This document shows, in pieces, positions 53,358-61,350 of a stretch of 64,000 nucleotides of DNA; positions within the stretch are counted from its first letter, which is position 1; each line of letters starts with the position of its first letter. Origin of the DNA: JADKIH01 sp964595205 (GTDB taxonomy: Bacteria > Bacteroidota > Bacteroidia > AKYH767-A > 2013-40CM-41-45). Made by a program: the position numbers and the translations under genes. Location: positions 310,001-374,000 of the forward strand of contig CAZQOQ010000036.1 of NCBI GenBank assembly GCA_964595205.1. The letters run 5' to 3'. The notes under the pieces are model-generated. The model was not told the origin of the DNA. It worked only from the letters and a program-made list of their open reading frames with translations, and did not search any database.

Positions 53358-55031
53358 ATGAATATGAAACCTACAATTTCCAAACTATTTATGACAGCCG
53401 CATTGGCTTTCATTTCAATTGCGCAAGGCAATGCCCAGTCAAATCTTGGTGCAGCTTGCGGATGTCCTGCAGTAGCTGCAAGGACTAACGTAATCAATTT
53501 GTCAACATTAGCAACCGTTGGTGGACCAACAGATGGAGAGTTAACTGCGACAAATACGGTATTAACATGTAACAACATGTATATCCTCGACAAGAAAATT
53601 TATGTTCCAAATGGAAAGTCTATTACAATTAATCCCGGAACAGTAATAAAAGGAATTCCAAATCCAGGTGGTGATCCTTCTCTGGCTGTAGCATTAGTTA
53701 TAGAAAGAGGCGGAAAAATATTTGCTTCGGGTTCTCCTGATTGCCAGATTGTATTTACAGCCCAGGCTGATCCAATGGATGGTACATACGGTGTATCTCA
53801 TCATGGCGACTGGGGTGGAGTAGTAATTCTTGGAAAAGCTACCAACAACCTTACACTTGCAAATGCTACCAGTGCAAATGCACCAGGCGGAACATGTACC
53901 GGTTCATCTTGTTTTGGTACTGGTGTAGGAACCGGTTTCATTGAAGGTTTTAACGTTGCTGATACCAGAAATCAGTATGGTGGAACAGACGATAATGATA
54001 ACAGCGGCGTATTAAAATATGTTTCTATCCGTCACGCAGGAGCAGTAATTAACGCTATCGGTAACGAGCTTAACGGACTTACATTAGGATCTGTAGGAAG
54101 AGGCACAACAATCGAACATGTTGAAATTATTTCAAGTAACGATGACGGTATCGAATTTTTCGGCGGTACAGTTAATGTAAAATACATTGCTTGTATGTTT
54201 GGTATGGATGATATGTTCGACTGGGATCAGGGTTGGAGAGGAAAAGCACAATTCCTTTTTGGTTTAGCTTCTGATAACGTTACAACATTTTCAAACGACA
54301 ATGGATTCGAAGCAGATGCCGACGATCAGAAAACAAGCGCTGCTCCTCTGTCTCACCCGGTAATTTATAATGCTACTATTATCAGTAATGGCGATTTAAA
54401 TCAGAACGTTGCAGATAATAGTGCTCATGCCGCTATCAATGCAAAAGAATTCACTGAAGGTGAAATCTACAGCTCGATATTTTCAAATTATGAAACTGGT
54501 TTTAATATGCAGCAGGCGCCGGGCACACGTGCAAACGGACAAGAGGCGTATAACAACTGGATTGGTGGTTCACTCATTGTGAGCTGTAACTCTTTCATTG
54601 GAGTTACTGAAGGAATAAAGTTAAACAAATCTAAGACTTCCGATGGTATTGCTGCTTCCGGACCTGATAATACGAAGTTCCTCACAACGGATAATAACAT
54701 CGTAACATCTTCTGCAGCTGGTTATGATTATACCTATGAAATGAATACATCAACGAATACTGTTCTTAATAACAATACATTCGATGCAGTTCCAAATCCT
54801 GCCTTGGCTTCATCCTGCGCACCTCCATCTGACGGATTCTTCAATGTAACCAATTACAAAGGAGCGTTTGCAGCAGGCCAAAAATCATGGTTATCAGATT
54901 GGGCTTATGCAGCAGCACTTCAGTTTACTACCGGACTGGTTCCATGTCCAACAGATATTAATGGTGATGGTATAACAAACAACGTCGACTTTTTACAATT
55001 GCTAGGTCAGTTCAACCAGTCTTGTCATTAA
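53358..55031 (+). CDS. Secreted right-handed beta-helix-like protein with C-terminal dockerin-like loop
   Basis: A 557-residue protein. Signal (SKLFMTAALAFISIAQGNAQ); beta-helix-like body with short Gly/Asn/Asp-rich turns (TIEHVEIISSNDDGIEFFGG, 'NGFEADADD'), as in pectate-lyase-like folds. The last 29 residues hold a calcium-binding loop DINGDGITNNVDF (Asp533, Asn535, Asp537, Asp544) with the spacing of a dockerin repeat, then 'LLGQFNQSCH'. There is no T9SS tail. No catalytic motif is recognised. It stands 269 nt after the FISUMP gene, so it may have its own promoter. Confidence 0.75.
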   Translation: MNMKPTISKLFMTAALAFISIAQGNAQSNLGAACGCPAVAARTNVINLSTLATVGGPTDGELTATNTVLTCNNMYILDKKIYVPNGKSITINPGTVIKGIPNPGGDPSLAVALVIERGGKIFASGSPDCQIVFTAQADPMDGTYGVSHHGDWGGVVILGKATNNLTLANATSANAPGGTCTGSSCFGTGVGTGFIEGFNVADTRNQYGGTDDNDNSGVLKYVSIRHAGAVINAIGNELNGLTLGSVGRGTTIEHVEIISSNDDGIEFFGGTVNVKYIACMFGMDDMFDWDQGWRGKAQFLFGLASDNVTTFSNDNGFEADADDQKTSAAPLSHPVIYNATIISNGDLNQNVADNSAHAAINAKEFTEGEIYSSIFSNYETGFNMQQAPGTRANGQEAYNNWIGGSLIVSCNSFIGVTEGIKLNKSKTSDGIAASGPDNTKFLTTDNNIVTSSAAGYDYTYEMNTSTNTVLNNNTFDAVPNPALASSCAPPSDGFFNVTNYKGAFAAGQKSWLSDWAYAAALQFTTGLVPCPTDINGDGITNNVDFLQLLGQFNQSCH

Positions 55032-55062
55032 TATTTTTCACAACACACTTAAAACTTAAACA

Positions 55063-56430
55063 ATGAAAAAAATAATTATGGCCATTTGTCTGGGGTTGAT
55101 TGTAAAAATCGCCTCAGCACAAAACGGACTGGAAGGTATCATAGTTGAAAAATACTATGTAGCTAATGCTGCCGACGCTGCAGGTAGCATTGGTACCCTG
55201 GCCGAAGGCTCTGTTACTTACAGAATATTTGCAGATCTGCTGCCCGGATATAAATTCCAGGCATTGTACGGAGTTCCTACGCATGAACTTCGTATTCAAA
55301 CTACCACTACATTCTTTAATAATGAAGATAGGGGAGATATCACACCGACGTATACAAAAACACAGGCCGGTTTAAATACAGTTATGCTTGACAGTTGGTT
55401 ATCAGTCGGTGGTGCTTGTGCCGGACAAGTTGGGGTTTTAAAATCTGAAGATGATGGCGTTGCCAATGTTGTCAATTCAAACGGTCTTCTTCAAAATGCA
55501 GATCCTTCTGCAGGCATTCCTCTAACTACCCAGGATGGCTTTATTGCCGGAACACCAAAAGATGTAACACTGGTTGGTTTTGAACCTCCGATTGATCCGA
55601 CTAATACAGATCCTGAAATCTTTAATGCAACAAGTAGTGTTGGCGGACTTTTCTCCGTCTACAACGGGTCTTTTGCTTCTCTTGACGGATCTACGGGTCC
55701 AACGGCAGCGAACAGAGTGTTAATTGGACAATTTACTACCGATGGTATTCTTTCATTCGAGTTAAATATACAGGTTGGTACTCCTACAGGTGGCGTGCAG
55801 AATTTTGTAGCTAAAAATCCTGCTGCTGGTGAAATCCAAATTCCAAGTCTTACAAGGAAGCCTGCTACTCTTAACTTGAAAGCGTTCATACAGGGATTTT
55901 ATGTCGGCGGCGGATTAATGAATGCAGCTGTGGATGCGGGAACTTATCCAACCTTATGCGATTCAATTACTGTTGAATTGCATACTGCCACTGGTTCACA
56001 CGATCTTGTAGCAAGTGCATTGTCTCCGGTTTCCACTTCAGGAGACGCTCAGTACACTTTCTCACCCGAATTTATGAGTAACAGTTATTATCTCGCACTT
56101 CGTCACCGAAACTGTATTGAAACATGGAGTGCTGACCCGGTTTTACTTAACGAAACAACAAACTATAATTTCACTACCGCAGCTTCACAGGCATTCGGAA
56201 GTAATCAGATAGAAACTCCGGATCTTGCCGGATATGCAATCTATAGTGGTGATATCAATCATGATGGAGCTATCGATGGATCTGATTTCCTGGAACTCGA
56301 TCCTCCCATCCAAAATGGTGATGGCGGATATGCAATCGGTGATTTAAATGGTGATGGTGCGGTTGATGGTTCAGACTTCCTTGTACTCGATCCAAATATT
56401 CAAAATGGAGTTGGTGCTGCAATACCATAA
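55063..56430 (+). CDS. Secreted protein: shared N-domain plus two dockerin-like repeats
   Basis: A 455-residue protein. Signal MKKIIMAICLGLIVKIASAQ; N-domain at about 21-263 (VEKYYVANAADAAG, 'LPGYKFQALYGVPTHELR', 'NTVMLDSWLSVGGAC'). A further ~115-residue beta-rich region follows (about 265-375). Then come two calcium loops 30 residues apart: DINHDGAIDGSD (Asp397, Asn399, Asp401, Asp408) and DLNGDGAVDGSD (Asp427, Asn429, Asp431, Asp438). It ends '...NIQNGVGAAIP' without a T9SS tail. How it is held at the surface is not evident. A strong terminator follows. Confidence 0.8.
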   Translation: MKKIIMAICLGLIVKIASAQNGLEGIIVEKYYVANAADAAGSIGTLAEGSVTYRIFADLLPGYKFQALYGVPTHELRIQTTTTFFNNEDRGDITPTYTKTQAGLNTVMLDSWLSVGGACAGQVGVLKSEDDGVANVVNSNGLLQNADPSAGIPLTTQDGFIAGTPKDVTLVGFEPPIDPTNTDPEIFNATSSVGGLFSVYNGSFASLDGSTGPTAANRVLIGQFTTDGILSFELNIQVGTPTGGVQNFVAKNPAAGEIQIPSLTRKPATLNLKAFIQGFYVGGGLMNAAVDAGTYPTLCDSITVELHTATGSHDLVASALSPVSTSGDAQYTFSPEFMSNSYYLALRHRNCIETWSADPVLLNETTNYNFTTAASQAFGSNQIETPDLAGYAIYSGDINHDGAIDGSDFLELDPPIQNGDGGYAIGDLNGDGAVDGSDFLVLDPNIQNGVGAAIP

Positions 56431-56445
56431 TATAATATAAATCGA

Positions 56446-56486
56446 AATTAAATATCATGGACGGAATTTGTCCATGATATTTAATT
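56446..56486 (+). terminator. Rho-independent-type terminator
   Basis: AATTAAATATCATGGAC (56446-56462) pairs perfectly over 17 bp with GTCCATGATATTTAATT (56470-56486), with a 7-nt loop, followed by ATTTAATAT. It starts 16 nt past the 55063-56430 stop. Confidence 0.8.
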
Positions 56487-56538
56487 ATTTAATATAGTTA
56501 GAAATAAAATATCTGAATCAGTAAATTATACAAATAAA

Positions 56539-59500
56539 ATGAAGAAATATTTTACGGGATTGTTCCTGATATTAATTTCCGGTTTCACCTTTGCTCAAAA
56601 TGGCCTTGAAAAAATCGTAGTCGAAAAATATTATATTTCAAATGCTGCAGATTCCATAGGAAGTATCGGGGTTTTACCGGTTGGCTCCGTGACGTACCGG
56701 ATATTTGTTGACATGCTGCCAGGATATAAGTTTCAGGCGGCCTATGGAGTTCCCGGTCATGAACTGCGATTGTCAACTACCACTGCTTTTTTCAACAATG
56801 AAGACAGGGGTGCTACTACACCAACTTATTCAAAAACACAGGCTCGTGGAAATACTATAATGCTCGATTCATGGTTGTCAGTCGGTGCCGGCTGTGCCGC
56901 TAATTTTGGAGTTTTAAAATCGGATGATAATACCGTATCCGGTGGAGCAACCGTAATTAATAATACCGTTCCGGCAATTTTACAAAATAACGATCCGCTT
57001 GCAGGAATACCATTAACAACTCATGATGGACTCTGGGCAGGTACTACGCCAAGTGTAACATTTGTAGGAATCACCTCAGGCGATCTTTCAATGTTTGATG
57101 CAACCAGCATGGCTGGAAATTTATTCACCACCTCAAACGGATCGTGGGCATCGTTAAACGGAACTACAGGAGTCAATCCGGATACAAACCGGGTGCTGAT
57201 TGCACAAATAACAACAAATGGAGTTTTTCATTATGAACTGAATATTCAAATCGGTACTCCTGGTGGCGGCGTAGAAAATTATGTAGCATTGAATCCGGTC
57301 GCTCCGGAAATTTCCATTCCATCACTCATGGCTACATTAGGAGGAACTAATTCTTCTCCAACTGTAAGTATCAGTTCTCCTGCTGACGGATCATCGTTTG
57401 CAACCGGCGCCGGCATTACCATCAATGCAACCGCAAACGATGCAGACGGAAATGTAACTTCAGTTGAATTTTTCGTAGATGGTGTTTCCGTTGGTGTGGA
57501 TAACAGCGCACCTTTTTCCGCAAACTATACGGGAATTGCCGGTACTCATTCCATTACAGCAACAGCAACTGACAACAATGGAGCAACAGGTACATCAGCA
57601 GCAATTTCAATTACCGTTAACAGTAATCCCGCACCAATCGTAAATATTACTTCCCCTGCTAATGGTGCGAGCTTCATCACAGGCACCGTTATACCAATTA
57701 ATGTAACCGCTACTGATAATGGAAGTATTACTTCAGTGGAGTTTTTTGTTGATGGCGTTTCAATCGGCACCGACAACAGTTCTCCATATTCAATTAATTA
57801 TACCGGAACCCTGGGGAGTCATACGATTACCGCCAGCGCAACAGATAATTTGGGAGTGGTAGGATCATCAACTGCAATAACCATTTCTGTCGGTAGTAAT
57901 CCTCCTCCCACGATCAGCATCACATCGCCATTGAACGGTGACCTTTTCGTTGCACCTGCAGTGGTTACGATAACAGCCAATGCTTCCGACCCAAACGGAA
58001 CAGTCTCAAATGTAAATTTCTATGTAAATGGTTCGCTGGTCGGCAGCGATGCAACCTCTCCTTATTCATTTAACTGGACGAGTGTAATTGGTACTGCCGT
58101 AATCACTGCCAAAGCAACCGATAACCAGGGTGCTCAAACTACTTCAGCAGGAGTGACTATTTCAGTTGCTGATCCAAATATTCCTTATAAGATAATTACT
58201 TCGAATAATTCCTGCCAGACAAGTACATTTTGTCTGCCTGTTACTGCAATCGATACAGTTGAAAATGTAATTGGTTTAGATCTTGTACTTCATTATAATA
58301 ATACAAAAGTCCGTCCAACCGGTATTATTACCATTAGCAACAATCTTATAAATCCAACATATGTTGATGTAGCGTCAAGCATAGATTCTGTAAATGGTAA
58401 CATTAACATCTCATTATTCTTCAATACGAGTGCCCCTGCAAATGCTGAGTTTAATGGTATGGGTGATATTTTTTGTGTTGAGTTTTCCAGGAAGGCTGCA
58501 TTTGCTTCTGCCGATAGTGCATCGTTTAGTATCGCCGCTATTAACGAGAGTTATGTAAATGGAGTACTTACCAAGCTTGTTGATCCCGGGAAATATATTT
58601 CTTATAAAGACAGCACTTTCAATGGTACATTAAGATTCTGGTCTAATAATAGTCCGGTTAAATACAATGCATCATCACCGGGAACGTATCTCATCACGAA
58701 TGTATATGGAAATAATAACTCATGTTCCAGCAGGTCCCTCGTTGCTGTTCAACCCGATACGACTGGCAATTTCAAATACAGCATCTGGAATGGGCAAAGT
58801 ATAAATATTGAAAAGGATATTCCCGGTACAACAAGCGTTCAGCCGGTTGTAAACGGATTCGATGTATTTCTCACAAGGAGGGTATTAATAAATGATGCAA
58901 CTTTTATTCCTTCAATTTACCAGGCAATCGCAATGGACGTAAACATGGATGGAAAAATAAGTGCCGGAGATGCTTCACAGATTAATCAAAGAGCAGTACT
59001 TATGATTCCGGAGTTCAAGCAGGCGTGGAACTACGACAGCACTGGTGTTTCAAATGGACAGCTTTCTAAAGACTGGATTTTTATTGATTCGTTAAGGATT
59101 GCAAATAATCTCGCATATAGAATATCAACTACATACCCTTCAGATGATGGAGTAGGATTTTCAAAGAATCGTGTACCTTCTGTTCCATTCTGCCTGCCTT
59201 TAACAGTTGCTAATTTTTCAACCTGTCCGCAAATAAGTAACGAGACCTTTAAAGGAGTTTTGATAGGCGATGTGGATGGTAATTACGGATCTCTCTCACC
59301 CAATGGCATGTTCAGAGACGCTTCTGAAAAAAACATCGTCTTGGATTATTCACAGGCAATTGCATCTGAAAACTACATCGAAATACCCGTTTATCTTGAT
59401 GCAGGTGTTTCCGTTAATGCGCTCGATATTGCGCTGAAATTTAATGAAGACGACTTTATGTTTAATTCCGTTGTATCAAATACAGGAAGTATAAATGCCC

Positions 59501-59946
59501 TGGCGAACTTTAATTCAAACGATGGCGTGCTTAGGCTGACATCAAGCAGTTTACTTAAATATGAAAATTCAAAAGTGTTGTTTTATCTGCGTTTTGATTT
59601 TAGAAAAACAGCTTCATCAATCCTGGATATCAGGTCAACCGAAGGGTACCTCGACGGAAACAGGGCGGAAGTGATTCTTAGAAATGGCGGTGCTGTGCCA
59701 CATGACGATCAGGCAACCGTTGTCCTGTATCCGAATCCAGTTAAAGATGTTTTGAATGTGAAAGTTTCTTCTGATGCTCACGTTCAGCTATACAGTATCG
59801 ATGGTAATGAGGTTTATTACAAATCCGAAATTAAATCCAATGAAATTGCTGAAATCAGTACTAAGAATCTTGCAAATGGAATCTACCTGATCAGGATTAG
59901 CAGCGACGATTTTATCACAATAAAGAAAGTAATAGTTGAGAATTGA
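56539..59946 (+). CDS. Large surface protein: shared N-domain, Ig-like x3, cohesin-like x2, dockerin-like loop, T9SS tail
   Basis: A 1135-residue protein. Signal 1-19; N-domain about 20-265; three Ig-like repeats starting near Pro274, Pro366 and Pro457 (each about 92 residues, with SSPADG/TSPANG/TSPLNG, 'EFFVDGVS.G.DNS.P' and 'TATATDNNGA'). Cohesin-like domain 1 spans ~550-690 (SCQTSTFCLPVTA, 'GLDLVLHYNNTKV'). A dockerin-like loop DVNMDGKISAGD (Asp800, Asn802, Asp804, Asp811) and a weaker 'GDVDGN' at 910 follow. Cohesin-like domain 2 spans ~930-1050; the T9SS tail spans 1061-1135. It is probably the scaffold-like member of the cluster; this is inference from modularity. Confidence 0.8.
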   Translation: MKKYFTGLFLILISGFTFAQNGLEKIVVEKYYISNAADSIGSIGVLPVGSVTYRIFVDMLPGYKFQAAYGVPGHELRLSTTTAFFNNEDRGATTPTYSKTQARGNTIMLDSWLSVGAGCAANFGVLKSDDNTVSGGATVINNTVPAILQNNDPLAGIPLTTHDGLWAGTTPSVTFVGITSGDLSMFDATSMAGNLFTTSNGSWASLNGTTGVNPDTNRVLIAQITTNGVFHYELNIQIGTPGGGVENYVALNPVAPEISIPSLMATLGGTNSSPTVSISSPADGSSFATGAGITINATANDADGNVTSVEFFVDGVSVGVDNSAPFSANYTGIAGTHSITATATDNNGATGTSAAISITVNSNPAPIVNITSPANGASFITGTVIPINVTATDNGSITSVEFFVDGVSIGTDNSSPYSINYTGTLGSHTITASATDNLGVVGSSTAITISVGSNPPPTISITSPLNGDLFVAPAVVTITANASDPNGTVSNVNFYVNGSLVGSDATSPYSFNWTSVIGTAVITAKATDNQGAQTTSAGVTISVADPNIPYKIITSNNSCQTSTFCLPVTAIDTVENVIGLDLVLHYNNTKVRPTGIITISNNLINPTYVDVASSIDSVNGNINISLFFNTSAPANAEFNGMGDIFCVEFSRKAAFASADSASFSIAAINESYVNGVLTKLVDPGKYISYKDSTFNGTLRFWSNNSPVKYNASSPGTYLITNVYGNNNSCSSRSLVAVQPDTTGNFKYSIWNGQSINIEKDIPGTTSVQPVVNGFDVFLTRRVLINDATFIPSIYQAIAMDVNMDGKISAGDASQINQRAVLMIPEFKQAWNYDSTGVSNGQLSKDWIFIDSLRIANNLAYRISTTYPSDDGVGFSKNRVPSVPFCLPLTVANFSTCPQISNETFKGVLIGDVDGNYGSLSPNGMFRDASEKNIVLDYSQAIASENYIEIPVYLDAGVSVNALDIALKFNEDDFMFNSVVSNTGSINALANFNSNDGVLRLTSSSLLKYENSKVLFYLRFDFRKTASSILDIRSTEGYLDGNRAEVILRNGGAVPHDDQATVVLYPNPVKDVLNVKVSSDAHVQLYSIDGNEVYYKSEIKSNEIAEISTKNLANGIYLIRISSDDFITIKKVIVEN

Positions 59947-59958
59947 TATAGGTTTAGG

Positions 59959-59997
59959 GAAATGGTTCAGGGGGTATTCTGAACCATTTCTTTTATT
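59959..59997 (+). terminator. Rho-independent terminator
   Basis: GAAATGGTTCAG (59959-59970) pairs perfectly with CTGAACCATTTC (59979-59990), 8-nt loop, followed by TTTTATT. The start codon of the next gene begins directly at the end of the T-tract (59998), so read-through may control that gene. Confidence 0.85.
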
Positions 59998-60762
59998 ATG
60001 AAATCAGTGATGAGAAAATATTTTTTTGTTTTAATAATTATCATCTCAGGGAAGTTTTCTCTAAGCGCCCAGAATGATAATAATTCCGGATTAAATACAT
60101 CTGCTGGAAATTCTGTGGTATTTTCAAATATTGATAATTTAGATTCTGTTGTATTTAATTTATCGCAAGCAGTTGACTCATTGAATTACATTTGGTTTCC
60201 GGTTTCGATTTTATCTGACGATTCAATTTATTCGCTGGATTTTTCTTTTAAATACAATCACAACAAACTGGTTTTTGATTCAATTATCGATCGGACCAAT
60301 TACATCGAATTTCTTTCGTTTTATAATGGAACTGATTCTACTGTGAGATTTACCTGCAATAGTCTGCGAAAATATACGAACGATACCGTGCTTGTATTCG
60401 TTCGATTTATATCTCTTGGAGGACCGATTGTCGATTCGGATCTGAATACGATCGATGTTTATTTAAACGGTACGCATTGCAGTCTTAAGTTTATTAGTTC
60501 TCTGTTTAATGGTATGAATGAAATAAATAACCATTCTTTAAGTTTTTATCCGAATCCGGCGAATGACCTCTTATATCTGGAAGCCGATAGAAAATGTTCA
60601 CTTCGTATTGTGGATATAAAAGGAAGAATAGTTGAAGAACTCAAAGAAATTAATTGTGGCACAAACGTAATCAACATTCAAAATTTGGAAGAAGGTTTTT
60701 ATGTTTTGATTTTAAATAGCGGTGAAAAAGATTTCTCTGAGAGAATATTAATTGTTAAGTAG
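59998..60762 (+). CDS. Secreted protein: single cohesin-like domain plus T9SS type A tail
   Basis: A 254-residue protein. A signal peptide (FFVLIIIISGKFSLSAQ) is followed by a cohesin-like domain at about 45-170, which aligns with residues ~930-1050 of the preceding protein ('VFNLSQAVDSLNYI.FPV' against 'VLDYSQAIASENYIEIPV'; 'SLRKYTNDTVLVFVRF' against 'SLLKYENSKVLFYLRF'). The T9SS tail is at 181-254 (LSFYPNPANDLLYLEAD ... ILIVK). It looks like a free-standing copy of the C-terminal half-kilobase of its neighbour. ATG 59998 abuts the terminator; ATG 60010 is an alternative. Confidence 0.75.
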   Translation: MKSVMRKYFFVLIIIISGKFSLSAQNDNNSGLNTSAGNSVVFSNIDNLDSVVFNLSQAVDSLNYIWFPVSILSDDSIYSLDFSFKYNHNKLVFDSIIDRTNYIEFLSFYNGTDSTVRFTCNSLRKYTNDTVLVFVRFISLGGPIVDSDLNTIDVYLNGTHCSLKFISSLFNGMNEINNHSLSFYPNPANDLLYLEADRKCSLRIVDIKGRIVEELKEINCGTNVINIQNLEEGFYVLILNSGEKDFSERILIVK

Positions 60763-60810
60763 ATAAATCCAAGGGGTTAATAAATAATTTCCAGCGTTTT
60801 AGTGAGTGTT

Positions 60811-60840
60811 TTTGTAGTCTATTAGTTTGTTCTATATTTG
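60811..60840 (+). promoter_or_regulatory. Bacteroidota-type promoter of the DUF1761 gene
   Basis: The -7 box TATATTTG (60833-60840) matches TAnnTTTG exactly. TTTG (60811-60814) forms the -33 box 18 nt upstream. The box ends 25 nt before the ATG at 60866. Confidence 0.6.
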
Positions 60841-60865
60841 TTAGAAACAGTTAAACTATAATACT

Positions 60866-61321
60866 ATGCAACCACAACCGCATTATAATTTTATTGCACT
60901 GGCAATTGCAACAGTTATTCCAATGATTATGGGATTTATCTATTATCATCCGAGTGTATTGGGAAATGCATGGATGAAAGCAAATGGATTTGTCAAGGAG
61001 AGCCTGACTCCACCCAAACCTGCAATGTATCTGCTTGCGTTATTATGCTCATTTTTACTGGCATTCTTTCTTTGGGGTTGGGTGACGGGTGCTGGCGGTT
61101 TAGATCCAATGCAAACGACTGATCCTGTTGACGGACACAGTTACGTTACATTTAAACATGGCGCCTTTCATGGAATTGTATTTACACTCCTTGTCCTGAC
61201 TCCGATATTTATTACCATGAAAATATTCGAACAGAGAAAATGGGCATGGGCTTTAGTAAACATAGGTTACTGGTCATTAACCGTAATCCTGATGAGCGGC
61301 ATATTAAGCGCCTGGCGGTAA
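60866..61321 (+). CDS. DUF1761-family membrane protein
   Basis: A 151-residue protein with four predicted transmembrane helices ('FIALAIATVIPMIMGFIYYH', 'YLLALLCSFLLAFFLWGW', 'AFHGIVFTLLVLTPIFITMK', 'YWSLTVILMSGILSAW'). The 'MGFIYYHPSVLGNAWMKANG' opening and the 'FKHGAFHGI' block are typical of DUF1761. Function is unknown. It is convergent with the SBBP-repeat gene 29 nt away. Its own promoter is visible upstream, which separates it from the surface cluster. Confidence 0.85.
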   Translation: MQPQPHYNFIALAIATVIPMIMGFIYYHPSVLGNAWMKANGFVKESLTPPKPAMYLLALLCSFLLAFFLWGWVTGAGGLDPMQTTDPVDGHSYVTFKHGAFHGIVFTLLVLTPIFITMKIFEQRKWAWALVNIGYWSLTVILMSGILSAWR

Positions 61322-61350
61322 AAAATGGACAGGCATGTTAATGCCGTCTA

